A stretch of 64,000 nucleotides of DNA from Prorocentrum cordatum (lineage: Eukaryota > Sar > Dinophyceae > Prorocentrales > Prorocentraceae), in contig CAUYUJ010004003.1 in assembly GCA_963575745.1 (NCBI GenBank), forward strand, positions 41,001-105,000, read 5' to 3'. The notes below the pieces were generated by a model. That model saw nothing but the letters and a program-made list of their open reading frames with translations, did not search any database and was not told the DNA's origin. Of the stretch, positions 43,601 through 54,989 are shown piece after piece (position 1 is the stretch's first letter; each line of letters starts with the position of its first letter). The position numbers and the translations under genes were made by a program.

Positions 43601-43760
43601 GGGGGTGGAGTGAGTAGGAGAAGGCCTTCTCAGAAGGTTCGGAAGTCCCCTGGCCTTCTGAGAAATTGTCTAAGCCTCCCCGGAAAACACAACAGACCTC
43701 TCAGAAGGCGCGAGGGCTTCTGAGAAGTCCCGCCGCCTTCTCAGAAGGCCTTCTCCTTCT
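43601..43760. repeat. Cluster of CTTCTCAGAAG palindromes
   Basis: Five exact or near copies of CCTTCTCAGAAGG/CTTCTGAGAAG within 140 bp. Confidence 0.7.
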
Positions 43761-43780
43761 CACTTCCCGCTATTTAATAC

Positions 43781-44330
43781 GCTTTCTTCTTCTTCTTCTC
43801 CTCTCCTTCTCCCTTCCCCCTATCTAATCTTCTTTCTCACTTCCCCCCCTTCGCGCGCCGCCGATCTATGCTTAATATGTTTTTCTTCTTCGATCCTCGC
43901 TGTAGTAGTTGATGCCGGCCCAGGGCGAGGGCGAGACTCCTCGGGAGACGGGCATCCCCCGTCGCTTCCGGCCGGCCTTCCTCGAGCTCCTGGTTCCTGG
44001 TTCCTGCTGCTGCTGCTGCTCCTCCTGCTCCTGCTCCGTCTTCCCTCCCCCCCCTCTCCTCCCTACTTTTTCGCTCCTGCTCCTCCTCCTCCTCCTCCTC
44101 CTCCTCCTCCTCCGTCTCTCCTCCTCCTCCGTCTCCTCCTCCCTCCTCCTCCCTCCTCCTCCTCCTCCTCCCTCCTCCTCCTCCACTCCCTCCTCCTCCT
44201 CTCCTCCTCTCCTCCTCCCTCCTCCTCCTCCTCCTCCTCTCCTCCTCCTCCTCCTCCTCATCCCCCTCCTCCTCGTCCTCGTCCTCGTCCTCGTCCTCCT
44301 CCTCCACGTCCTCTGCAACTGGCGGTGCGC
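43781..44330 (+). repeat. CTT then (CTC)n microsatellite
   Basis: TTCTTCTTC at 43781, C/T-rich sequence, a CTG patch at about 44005-44035, then CTC to 44320. Confidence 0.9.
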
Positions 44331-44459
44331 ATCGAGCCGAATCGGCTCGTCCAGAGGGCGGAGTTCGACGAGCGGGCCGTGGACCTTGCCGTCATCGCTG
44401 GCGGCCAGTGGACACGTGACAGGCAAGATTGGAGCGGGGTGTGAATGCTCGCCGCTGTG

Positions 44460-45345
44460 CCCCCGCACTGCAGACAAGGTCTCAGTGACCTATCGATTGC
44501 AGTCGTGCCCAACAAACCGTGGGCTCGACGACCTCGTGAAAACTAATTTTCTGGCTCCTCAGGGCCTCACGGGCCTTGAGACCCAGACAGCCTTGTGGCT
44601 GGGAGGTGTGCCTTCGAGGGTCATCACAGAGCCCGCTCTCTTTGAATCTCCCGAGGATGTCCAAGAGGTCTTGCTCGAATTAGGACCTATTGGTGACCTG
44701 TGCTCGGATCCTTGAGGCCCTCCCTGGTTCATTTTCGGAGATGTCTCAGAAGGCACTTTTGAGGCGGACCCCCGTCGCACAAGAAGTGGCTCGGCGGTGG
44801 TGGTGATGTGCCAGAATCCCGAGGCGTCTTTGCACTGGCTCCCCCGCTGCCGAGTCGCGCAGACTCTTTCAGCAGGAAAAAGGCAGGCGGTCCCTAGAAC
44901 TGAATTGCAAGCCTTCTGCGTCACGCTGGAGAATTCGAGGGGTCCGACTTGCTATTACGGACTGCAAGCATTCGATTTCGGACTGGCACGCTGGGCATGC
45001 GAAGTCTCCCAAGGGCCAGAACGGGGACCTGTGGGTCCGTGCTGCTCGTGCTGTGGCCGCCCGTGGCCCTGGGGATGTCTCCCTGGTCTGGACCCCGTCC
45101 CACACTGAGGAGTCCCTGCAGTCTGTCACCTCGGCTTTTGATATCCCCCTGTGCCAGGGTAACGCCAGTGCCGATGTCTTTGCGGGGGAGGCAGGCCAGT
45201 GGGCCTGGTACTGGTGCTCCCTCGGACGGACTGGTCGGACACGACAGCGGCACTGGTGCGTAGGCGTGCCCGTAGAGCTCTCCTGCTGGCGCTTGACGTT
45301 GGACCCTGGGAAGGGGGTCAGGACGCCGTCCTCGCGCCGAGTCAA
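44460..45345 (+). pseudogene. 3' end of a third LINE: RNase H remnant
   Basis: One frame reads an RT-tail-like segment (TALWLGGVPSRVITEP), a TGA at 44713-44715, then FIFGDVSEGTFEADPRRTRSG. This is the first RNase H strand, with DVS where DGS is usual. AVPRTELQAF carries the catalytic Glu. After a frameshift near 44945 the second phase gives ITDCKHSISDW (catalytic Asp), NGDLWVRAARAVA, VSLVWTPSHTEE and GNASADVFAGEA (final Asp). Motif order and spacing are those of RNase H. It is closer in style to a cellular-type LINE RNase H with DCK than the 20.5-kb remnant (DSH), so the two come from different lineages. Confidence 0.75.
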
Positions 45346-45554
45346 GAAGCCATGTAAGTTTGCCACCGCGATCAGCGCGAGCTCTCATAGGTTCGCGGCG
45401 TTTGCTGGTCGGTGGCGGTGCTCGCAAAGTAAGATGATAGCTCCTAATAACCAATTGCTTGTTGTCGCCCCGACCCAGTGTAGTGTGCCGTATGTCCGTC
45501 GCCGCGGGATTTGGCCGAGACGCTGTGGGATGCCTCTGATGTTGGTGAGGGTTT

Positions 45555-45780
45555 CGAGGCGATCCCAGGCGAGCCCATAATCGAATCGATAAGTCGGATC
45601 GGCGATCGAAATGAGTCGGATCGGCGGAAATCGGCAGCCGAGTCGGGAGAAGTCGAATCGGCGGACATCGGCAAGCTTGTAGGCCTCCAATGAGGACTCG
45701 GAACCCGAAGTCGAATCGAATCGGAATCGGAGGCCATCGAAACCGAATCGGATCGGACCGGAGGGCTCCGGGGTGAGCCC
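45555..45780 (+). repeat. GAATCGGATCGG degenerate repeat, copy 2
   Basis: Units such as GTCGGATCGGCG and GAATCGGATCGGACC. Related to 18770-18905. Confidence 0.65.
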
Positions 45781-46529
45781 TGCGATCCTGGGAGAGGCGT
45801 GGGTGAGCTCGACGCGGCTGCGCTCGAGCCACCGCCTCGCCGGAACGGAGCAGCACGGCCCAATCTTCTTTCTGCACGCGCTGCGGCTGCACCGCCACGG
45901 CCGACGGAAGGTGGCTGTCCAGAGAGTGCGCCCCTCCCCCACCCCCACCACCAAGAACTGGTGTGGGAGAATACGTCTCGAAATCGTGAAAAAAGAGCTG
46001 TTCCCGTCGTAGCGGGGTCCACCAGCGGCCACGCGAAGCGGCGGCGACTCAGGATTCTGTCGAGAGAGCCCTCCCGCCACGCCCTGGAGAAGGGACCCAG
46101 AGTGCGAGTGTCGTCGTCATGCCGATGGGGGGGGCTCCATTTTTGAGGTGCATGAGTATCTTCCTTTGACCACCAGCTCCCCGAGAGAGACTGCGGAGAA
46201 CATGCCCCTCTTGGAGGACTCCGCGGTGGGTGGGGCCGAGGCTGCTGCCGTCCTTGCCGCCGTCGCCACCAATGTCCAGGAGCGGAGTTGCCTTTAGAGT
46301 GTGGCCTCCCGTCTCAGGTCGGAGCCTGATGGGGGTGTAGGCAGTGGCAGAGCTAGCAGCGAGGAGAATGACTGATGGTGGGAGCGGCCACGTGCGTGGC
46401 ATCGCAGCAGGGTCCAGCAGCAGCAGAGACCTCCTCCGCAAATTCACATTATGAATACTCTCCTCTCCTCTGACCCTGTGCGGGAGATTTAGCCCCTCTC
46501 CGCAAACTGTTTCTTTACACGCAGGATTT
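45781..46529. other. No gene recognised
   Basis: Mixed G+C-rich sequence; nothing specific seen. Confidence 0.4.
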
Positions 46530-46690
46530 CAAACATTTTTTTGTTGTTTGTTGTGCAATATGGTTATTTTCGGTGTTTCAAATTGGTGCTATCACTGCAG
46601 CGTGGGCCTCATCTTCGGATCGGCATTTTTGATCCAGTCGTTCAGAATGACACTCTCGCCACAGCGCGGGCCACTTTTTTGGATCCGAAT
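46530..46690 (+). repeat. ~83-bp family fragments
   Basis: Two units with TTTCAAATTGGTGCTATC and CACTCTCGCCACAGCGCGGG. Confidence 0.55.
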
Positions 46691-46804
46691 TCTTTTTCAT
46701 CGTTGTCGTCGCCCCCTCAATTTCCCCCCCTCTGTCTTCCCCTGGTCCTACTGCTCCTCCCCCTCCTTCCACTCCAATTCCTGCTGCTGCTGTTCGTCCT
46801 CGTC

Positions 46805-47290
46805 ATCCTCCTTCCTCATACTCCTTCTTTTCCTCCTGCTCACCCGCCACCACCTCCACCCCCTCCTCCTCCTCCTCCTCCTCCTCCTCCTCCTCCTCCT
46901 CTCTCCTCCTCCTCCTCCTATGTACGCAACTCCCCACATCCGATTGTGCATGACAACACGGGGTACTGGTTCTAGTTCCGGGTCGGCTATGACACTCGTT
47001 CGCGGATCGAGAAACATAAGCGTAACGAGAAGGGATGAGAGGGAGGGATAGGATGTCAGATAAATCGCGAGCGCGTCTAGCTTGTCCTCCTCCCCTCTTC
47101 CTCCTCCCTTCCTCCCTCCTCCTCCTCCTCCTCCTCCTCCTCTCCTCCTCTCCTCCTCCTCCTCTCCTCGTTCCCCTCCCCCGTGCCCCTCCCCCTACCC
47201 CGCCCTTTACATTCCCCTCCTCCTCCTCCTCCTCCTCCTCCTCCTCCTCCTCCTCGTCCTCCGTCTCCTCCTCCTCCCGTGCTCTCCTCC
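46805..47290 (+). repeat. (CTC)n microsatellite pair with a shared spacer
   Basis: CTC arrays at 46860-46920 and 47100-47280. The spacer segment 47025-47095 matches 34915-34990. Confidence 0.9.
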
Positions 47291-47516
47291 CTCCCGCCGC
47301 TTTTCCGCTGTGCACCAGACATGGGGAGGGACAGGGCAAGGGGGAGGATCTGGGTGGCCGTCACAGGGGCGCTTCACGCCGCTTCGGCGGTCGGCGTGGC
47401 GTAGGCGAGCCTGCCCAGCGGGCAGGCAGCGTTGCGCACCACAAACGGGCACCGCGCAGGCGAAGATACCTGCCATTGCCACCGCGCCCAAGGAGCCCCC
47501 TGGTTGTGGCTTCAGG

Positions 47517-47910
47517 GAGGTCCGACAAGCCGTCCGAATGCCGCCCAGCAGCTGCCACGGGCTTCCGGGCAGCCCCCCAAAAGGCCACGCTCTCCCAACC
47601 GAGGCTGGAGATCGTGGCAACTCAGGGCCCCCTGGGAGGTCCTGCCGGGGCCTCCTCTGAGGCCTCCGCGGGGCTTCCTCGGGGGGCCCTCGCGCCCTCT
47701 CGGAGCCTCCGGGGAGGCCCGACGAGCCGCCCGAACCCCGCCCAGCAGCCGCCAGGGGGTCCCAGGACAGCCCCAGGAGACCACGATCTCCCGACTTGGG
47801 CTGGAGATCGTGGCAGATTAGGGCCCGCTGGGAGGCCTACCGGGGCCTCCTGAGGCTTTCTCGGGGCCTTCTCGGGGGCCCTCGCCCCCTCGGAGCGCTC
47901 CAGCAGGAAC
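47517..47910 (+). repeat. Tandem duplication, ~197-bp unit, two copies
   Basis: GAGGTCCGACAAGCCGTCCG at 47517 recurs as GAGGCCCGACGAGCCGCCCG, 197 bp later. AGGCTGGAGATCGTGGCA and GGCTGGAGATCGTGGCA mark the same place in each copy. Confidence 0.8.
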
Positions 47911-48018
47911 CCCCTGAAGTTCGCTGCGGCTCGTTGGGCCCTCAAGAGGTGGACGCCCGATCAATGCCATCCAACAGGGGACCTTCCACCCCTTAATGAA
48001 GCGTATCGTCTCAGAGTC

Positions 48019-48128
48019 CTCCTCCTCCTCCTCCTCCTCCTCCTCCTCCTCCATCCCTTATCCTTCTGAATGCTTGCAAGCGTGGGCCCCAATCAATGGA
48101 TTCTTGCACTCTCGATGTGCGCACTCTG

Positions 48129-48164
<36 letters not shown>
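48019..48164 (+). repeat. (CTC)n and (TA)n microsatellites
   Basis: CTC at 48019-48053; TA at 48129-48164. Confidence 0.95.
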
Positions 48165-48167
<3 letters not shown>

Positions 48168-48179
48168 GACATACAAAAG

Positions 48180-48270
48180 ATGTAATCAATTTGGCGCAAT
48201 GCATGCGATGCAATCGATCTGGTGCTGTCTATGTTGTGCAAGCCGTCTAGTGCAAACTGAGAGGTGCAAC
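48180..48270 (+). repeat. GTGCAAT-family repeat
   Basis: GCGATGCAATCGATCTGGTG, then GTTGTGCAAGCCGTC-type units. Confidence 0.6.
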
Positions 48271-48311
48271 ATTCATTCTCTTACACAAGGTGTCTTAGAG
48301 CTCCGACCATT

Positions 48312-48830
48312 TTTTCGGCATGCACGCACGCACGGCACCGGCACTGGCACCGCGTCCCCCGTCCCCCCGAAGCCAGTCCAGCTCCCCCTCGCCTCCTAGC
48401 CAGCGCGCCCCCTCCGCTCCGAGCACTGTATTTCGGCACGCACTCAAGGCAGCCGCACCGCGCCACCCCCAGCCAGCCCAGCGCCCCCTTGCCCTCCAGC
48501 CGGCGATCCCCCTCCGCCCCGACTACTTCATTTCGGCGTGCACTCACGGCACCGGTACCGCTTGTACCCCCCCAGCCAGCCCAGCTCTCCCTCGCCACCC
48601 ATCCGGTGCGGCCCCTTCCATTCAGTGCGTGTTCCCTTACAGGGGGATTTTCGACGAAAAATAAGAAATACAAAACATGATCCCAAATTATCAAACAAAT
48701 ACTGAAAAAATAGTCCCCAGACTGTTTTTGGATCATTTTTGAATATTTCTCCTGCAGAGGGACGGGCCCGACTTCAACTTAGTTCGGCACGCGCGCACGG
48801 TGCCGGCACCGCCAGCCCAGCCCAGTGGTG
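48312..48830 (+). repeat. ~100-118-bp degenerate repeats (TTTCGGCACGCAC...CACCGG)
   Basis: Three head-to-tail copies at about 48313, 48431 and 48531, and an outlier near 48783. Each has a CCAGCCAGCCCAGC segment 60-70 bp later. Confidence 0.7.
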
Positions 48831-48949
48831 CGCTTGTCTTTCGAGGGGGCTTCCGAGATTAACTGCTGTAGGGCCTGATGGGGAGGGGGCCTGGGACGGG
48901 GGGTGCGTACTGCAGCATCGTCGGCTCATCTTGGATTTACTCTGGTCGT

Positions 48950-49070
48950 CGTCGTCGTCGTCGTTCTCCTCCTCCTCCTCTCCTCCTCCTCCTCCTCCTC
49001 CTCCTCCTCCTCCTCCTCTCCGCCTCCTCCTCCTCTTCCTCCTCCTCCTCCTCCTCCGCCTCTTCCTCAA
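48950..49070 (+). repeat. (GTC)n then (CTC)n microsatellite
   Basis: Short GTC run, then CTC triplets with CGC interruptions. Confidence 0.95.
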
Positions 49071-49079
49071 CACTCGGTC

Positions 49080-51130
49080 CCTCCCTGAGTCCGTCCCGGC
49101 GGGACCGAGCTGCGCCCTGCCGAGGCGACGAGGACCACCAGAAACACCAAACGTCGACGTCTCGTCCTCGATCCTCTCGGGCCTTTTTTCACTGCGCTGG
49201 CCTGACATCAAGCACGAAACCTACTTCTTCCGGTCGGATCCTCTCCTCATGCTGCGCACATCACCGAAGACAGCGAATACCGAAGTGCAAAATCATGCTC
49301 GAGGCGTCGCGGACCGAACCCGTGGTGCCCCCAAGTATGCCACGCCGCGCCCGCGCACACAGGGCGTGAGAGAGTGGACGGCCGTAGGTGGGCGGCGCTC
49401 TTGCTGGCTACTTTCGCGATCGGCTACGAAGTCTCCTCCTCCTCCTCCTCCATCTCGTCAGCTGTGAAGCGGTTGTGGCGCTACCCCACTCGAGCACGGG
49501 ACGATTGGGGACCCAGTCGCGAGAAGCGCATCGGGCGAACAAATGGGAGACAAATGCAGGAACCGCTGAGCTCCCTGTGGCCTGTCGCGGAGTTCCTCGG
49601 TGGGCACATCGTGCGAGCAGGTCCACCCTGCAGGCGGCCATGGGGCTCTGAACTGGAGGGGCCCCGAGAGAATCTGCCAAGAAGGGGGGAGAAGGGCAAA
49701 TGCGCTCAAGATCGGTCCCTGCACCCCTCCCAGGGGTCCATCTGGTGCAATTCTTCACCCCGACTTCGTTCTCGACGGCCCCGGGGCCCGACAAAAGGCG
49801 CCCAGAGGCCGAGAACAAGGCAAAACCACTCCCCGGACCCAGCACCTCGAACCTGCCCGCCCTTCCTGCTCGCCAGGACCAGTGCTGGGCCACCTCGGGC
49901 ACCCAGCCGACTCCAGCACGGCGCTCCTTTTGTGTGGCCTGGCTCGACGAGTGCCTCGGCAGGCGCGGCGCGCGAGCCGAGGCCCGCCCGCGGGCCGGAG
50001 TCCCCGGGGCCCGAGCGTCGCCCCGTGCCCTCCTCCTTCCCTTGCCCCGCGGGGCCGCGCGGCGGGGACAGGCGCACACTGCGGGTTCGTGTCGTGCCTA
50101 CCGCGGCGTCGGCTCCTGTCCCCGCGGGGGCCGTTCAGCTTCTGCTGCTCCCCTCGTATCTGAGGGCCACATCCCAGAAAACAATCTCGAGCACCCCGAG
50201 CAGTCTCGAAACGGTGTCGAGCGAGCATCGCCTCTCCCAGGGCCCGCCGCGCGAAAACGCTCCAATCTCGGTACTGTCTCGGTGCTCGACGCTCTCTCTG
50301 GTGATCAGAGCTGAAGCAGGTTGGAGCATCATAACGTTCAACCTGGAATGATCGGCCGTTGCCGAAACGTCAGATCGTTCACCACCGACCGATTCTGGGT
50401 CGCCAGCGGCATTCGACGCTGAGCGCTGGCGGCGGGGTCGCCGCTGGTCGACACGACGCGAGCCTACGGTGGCCAGGGTCGCAGACCACCTTCGATGGGG
50501 CAGACTCCGTCGTTCGGAGTACCACGTGGGAACTGCTCTAGAACAGGAACGTAGCGCGCCACGCGGCCGAGACAGCCGCAGCCGGATCGCGTACCATCCT
50601 CGGTGGGGCAACCCCCGGAAGGGCTGGAGTCGCTGCGGACAGAGGTTTAGAGCAGGAAAAGCCGTGCTCGCATGAGCCTGCAAACAAACAGCACACAGGG
50701 AGCCCATGCCCCGACCACAGGAAGGAAAGACCTTCTGGTAGCCCCAGGACCGCGACCTGCCCTTCTTTCAAGTTTGGCGCGGCCCGACAACAGAAATACC
50801 GCCGGACGCCCACAGCATGCAACACAACCAGGCCTGGCCCGCACGTGTTTCCAGCCTCCCCGTAGTTCACGCACCCGGCGGGTCTTGAGGACCCAAGCTC
50901 GACATCTGACCTGGCAACCCGCGAGGGCGGCATCTGGGTGGAGGCCAGAGGTGGGGTGGCAGAAGTGTCGAGGAAGGTCGCGAACAGGAGTCGCCAGTGA
51001 AGGGAGGGCAGCAAACGCCAGTGCAAAACTCCAGCGGCAAGACGACTGGAGAGCAGCAGCTCTCCTCCTCCCCCACCCTGAGAGGCAACGTTAGGGGGGG
51101 AACTGGCTCAGGGGGGGAACATCGACCTGG
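49080..51130. other. No gene recognised
   Basis: A 325-codon + frame (49374-50351) competes with - frames of 223 codons in the same G+C-rich sequence. None has a motif. A ~105-bp imperfect duplication lies near 50475-50640 (CCACCTTCGATGGGGCAGAC and CCATCCTCGGTGGGGCAAC). Confidence 0.45.
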
Positions 51131-51420
51131 AATCAGCGATACACCGCCGATGAATCGGCGATATGCCCCAGATAGCGAATCCCCGGGGAAGAGCGCCCTC
51201 CCACGTCCCGGTCTCCGCGTTCAGCCGCCGTGTGCCGCTCCGCCGACAACTGCCGCGCCAGGAACTCCGCCATGTGTAGGTGCGCCGCGTCCCTGCTGGG
51301 GAACGGCAGCGAGCCCGGGGACTGGTGCATCGCCCAGCAGTGGAACATCGCCTGGCGGGCCAGCGCTCCCCGTCCGACCACCCTCTCCTCCTCCTCCGCC
51401 TTGTCCTCCTGGAGCGCCAA
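51130..51420 (+). other. Unique block with a motif shared with 56983
   Basis: Contains CCAGCAGTGGAACATCGCC at about 51332. The same motif occurs at about 56983, and both lie next to CTC arrays. One frame reads RNSAMCRCAASLLGNG, but it is not a known domain. Confidence 0.4.
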
Positions 51421-51422
51421 CC

Positions 51423-51453
<31 letters not shown>

Positions 51454-51505
51454 CTCCTCCATGGTTCTCCCTCATCCTCCCCCGCCTCCTTCCCTCCCTC
51501 CTGCC

Positions 51506-51541
<36 letters not shown>

Positions 51542-51700
51542 CTCTTCCACTACCTTCTCCTCCTGCTCCTTCCACTTCCTTCCTCCTGCCTCCTTTTCCT
51601 CCCTCCTCTCCCTTTTTCCTCCCCCTATCCCTCCTCCTCCACCTCCTCCTCCTTCTCCCTGGTCCTCGCCCTCCACTTCCTCCTTCCTCGGTCCAGGGGG
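51421..51700 (+). repeat. CTC and GCT microsatellite
   Basis: CTC/CTT arrays around a GCT run (51510-51535). Confidence 0.9.
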
Positions 51701-51719
51701 GGCTGCCTGCCGACGATAG

Positions 51720-52440
51720 CGGCTGAAGGTGTCTGGAAAGTCCCTCCCCCTCTACTGTATGATTGTCTTTATCCTCTATCCTTGTTCCCCCGCCACCAAT
51801 GACTGCCCTTCAGGAAACTCCCGAGCTTGTTTTCTGAGTTGTTTTGTGGTGCGGTGATGAGGTGTGTGGCGTGTTGACATGCAAGTCGTTCTGGGGTATT
51901 CGCTACAAAATATGAGTTGTTACTTTGGCTGGACCTAATATGCCAATCGAAGAAAGCAACGTGCAAAACCACGCGGAGGAATTCTATTTGCAATCCACAC
52001 AACAGACCACACTCGGTTGATCGCCCACGGAATGACTCCCTTCGAAGCGGGCCTGGGCACATTCTGGAGACACCCGACAAGAGCTACTCGACGCGGAGAT
52101 CCCAATCTGCACATCTCATACTGCAGTCACGTCTCGTTGAGGAACTCTGTCTATGGGTATCTGGGCGTGAGAGCGAATCCGCGTAGACGACAGGCGCGGC
52201 CACGACAACGACGACAGCGATGACTTCAGTGACGTCCTCCTCCTCTGGACATCTTTCAGGAGAGACGAGGGAGCACACAAGTGGAAGAGCGAAGAGGGCT
52301 TCCACTTGCCGTTCCCCCCGTGGCAACTCAGTTAAGCGCGCATGGCGTTTCTACGCCTGCTCTCAAGCGTTCGCGGCGCCTGCTGGCATTTGGGGTGCCC
52401 AAGTGCCAAGCCGGCTAGATCATGTAGCCACTTGTGTGTG
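51720..52440. other. No gene recognised
   Basis: Unique sequence of moderate G+C; no motif. Confidence 0.4.
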
Positions 52441-52920
52441 AGCCTCAGTGCGAGTGAATCTGAACGTGGGTGATCTTAGTGTGAGCGAGTCAGTGTGAAT
52501 GGATCCAGGGATGCTTGAGCCTGAGTGTGAGTGAGTCTGGATATAAGAAGTCTAACTACGAGTGCTCTGAGTATGAGTGAGTCTGAATGCGAGCGAGTCT
52601 GAGTGAGAGTGGGTCTGAGTGTGAGTGAGCCTGGGTGTGAGTTTGAGTGTGATGGGTTCAAATTCAAGTATGAGTGAACCTGGGTGCAAGGTAGTCTGAG
52701 TACGAATGAATCTGAGAGTGGGTGAGTCTGAGTGTGAGCGGGTTTGAGTGTGAGTTGGTCTGGGTGTGAGTGAGTCTGAAATTGAATGGGGTTTAATTCT
52801 AAGCGGGGAGGTATGAGTGAAACTAAATTTGATTTAATCCGAGTATGAGTGGGTCTGAATGTGATGGGTGAGTCTGAATGAGGAAGAGATGCTGATGAAT
52901 AAGTCCGAATGCGAATGGGT
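52441..52920 (+). repeat. GTGAGTCTGAGT minisatellite
   Basis: Degenerate 12-bp-type units (GAGTGTGAGTCTG). On the - strand it gives Ser/Thr/His/Leu-rich frames. Confidence 0.85.
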
Positions 52921-52924
52921 GCGT

Positions 52925-53180
52925 CCCTCACCCCTGGCGGCTCCCCCTCGGGTGCCGAAGTGCGACGGCTGTCATACCGCGGTGCGCATTGGACCACCTA
53001 AAGAGAAGCATCTGTGGGGCAGAAACGGGCAAACCGACGGAGACATCCCCACAATCTGTGCGCGAATCAAGGAGTGTCCTAATCCCTGGCAGCTCCCACT
53101 TGGGGTGCCCAAGTGTCATGCATGATATATTGCGGTGAGCATGGGAGCACCAAAAGAGAGCAGTCTGGGGGGCGGGGGTC
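52925..53180 (+). repeat. ~155-bp direct repeat pair
   Basis: TGGCGGCTCCCCCTCGGGTG at 52925 and TGGCAGCTCCCACTTGGGGTG at 53085, each followed by GCGGTGMGCATKGGA. A third, partial copy lies at about 52375-52415. Confidence 0.65.
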
Positions 53181-53229
53181 TGAGGCTGAGTGAGCCTGTG
53201 AGGAAGTGATGTTGCTGAGCCTGCGTGCG

Positions 53230-53560
53230 GAAGAGTGAGTCAGCGACTTAGGCGGGCGCGGTGCCACGGCAACATCGACAACGGCAGGCGCGATGATGAT
53301 GGTAGCACTGTTGGCGACGATGATGACAACGACGACGGCAAGGCCAGTGAAGCCACCGATGATAATCTCGCCGGCGACGATGACGGCGTCCTCGCGTCGG
53401 TGATGAGGATTTCGGAGGGAGCTCGAAATGCGAACGCGGCCGAGACGCGAGTGGCCCACATGGTATCAGTTGACACGGATCAGTTGGCACGCGCGCAATG
53501 GCGTTCGCGGCGCGAGGCCCGCGTGACCGAATTCAATGGAACTTTTGAAGACCGATGGTT
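53230..53560 (+). repeat. Interspersed family C, copy 3
   Basis: Partner of 25840-26060; exact match over GACGATGACGGCGTCCTCGC. Leads into family D at 53640. Confidence 0.75.
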
Positions 53561-53639
53561 TCTTCCAGAACTCGCAGGAGCGCGAGCGCAGGCTTTCTGT
53601 TTGAGAAATGGCGCTGCCAAGCCATGTGTTTCTACATGG

Positions 53640-54780
53640 TTTCGGGACGCTCGATTTTGAAACCCTTGCGAAACCCAAACCGTGAAGGATTTCGGCATGC
53701 GCGCGCGACGACCCGCGCGCGTGTTTTTCGTCCCGTCAGTTGCAAGAGGTTTTTTTGCGTCAGCACGCGCCAAGGGCATTCTTTCGATTCCGACACGCAC
53801 GCGCGAAAGGCCCATGTGGCAATATGTCAGCAAGGTTTTTGTCGTTCGTATTTTCTATGATTTAAAACAAAAGGAAGAAAAACAAGAGGATGATTACCCA
53901 AAGAAGTCGCGAAAAGAGCCCGAGCGCAAACGTTACGAAAATCATTGTTGCGAAGCCAAGTGTTGCTACATGTGCTCGGGACACTCGATTTTCGAATCCT
54001 TACGTAGCCTACGGTTTTTGGTGGATTGCGGCATGCGCGCGCGACGACGTGCGCGTGTGTATTTCGGCCCCTGAAAATTGACGACGTGTGATGAACGACT
54101 GCGCGAGAATAGTATGCGTCGCAAAGGATGAGGGGCGATACCATTTTAGCTGGTATATCACGAAGCCATATTTAGGATGGACGATGTGGCATAATCCCAT
54201 GTAAAATTCAATGCGAAGAATGGAATGGTTAACTCCGGAAAGGAGGGGGAGAATCCCATTATTTTCTTCAGACCGGAACAAGTACGGAATGTTATATTTG
54301 ATGTGCAGTTTGAGGTGGTGCAATCTTTGTGCTCCAGTATATTTTTTGCCGTTTACGTCGGGCAATCTGTGTGGTGCAACATACGTCGAGCAATCTATGT
54401 GGTGTTGTATATGTTGTGCCAGTCTGTGCTGCGCAACCCATGTGGTGCAGCGTATGTGGTGCATCTATGTGGTGCGCAATATCTGCTGTGCAATCTATGT
54501 GTTGTGCAACTTCTGTGAACGGCGACGCGGCGGCGACGTGGCGGCGACGGCGGCAACATAATTGCCAGACCAGCAGACAGGCCCAGGCGACGGGCGGCGA
54601 CGACGCGGCGACGGCGGCGTTATAGCCGCCAGACCGACAGACAGGCACAGACGACAAGCAACGATGTGGCGGCGACGGGTCGGCGACGGCGGCTACAAAC
54701 CGCGAGGAACCCCTAAAAACAGAAGGCCTTAGAACAGACGCACGAACCCCTAAGTGCAAGCATTGTTAGGGGAATGTAAT
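53640..54780 (+). repeat. Interspersed family D, copy 2
   Basis: Partner of 29325-30235, with two core blocks (about 53690 and 54030), an inserted GTGCAAT stretch (54300-54510) and a CGGCGACGGCGGC stretch. It ends in a 7-bp inverted pair CCCCTAA...TTAGGGG around GTGCAAGCATTG (54752-54777). Confidence 0.8.
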
Positions 54781-54989
54781 GTTTTGGTATCACGTTTTCT
54801 CCGCCCCCGGCTCCAAAAAGAGAACACGTAGTACATGTAAGTTGTTGTGTGTGTTCCCACTTTCTATTCTAAGATGGGGTTATTGCTATCACTTAGTTGC
54901 CTCCAGGTCTCCTTCCTCTTCTTCACTCTCAGGTCATTCAGATACTCATATTCAGGTCAGTCACACCCATCACGGGGTCCATCACAGAG

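Noticed and set aside
49374-50351. 325-codon + strand ORF
   Set aside because: Begins in a CTC-type run, is Arg/Pro/Ser-rich, and competes with opposite-strand ORFs. No motif.
52441-52920. Leu/Ser/Thr-rich coding region on the - strand
   Set aside because: It is the translation of a GTGAGTCTGA minisatellite.
54752-54777. Internal telomere
   Set aside because: Only one CCCCTAA and one TTAGGGG, no tandem telomeric repeat; treated as a short inverted pair.
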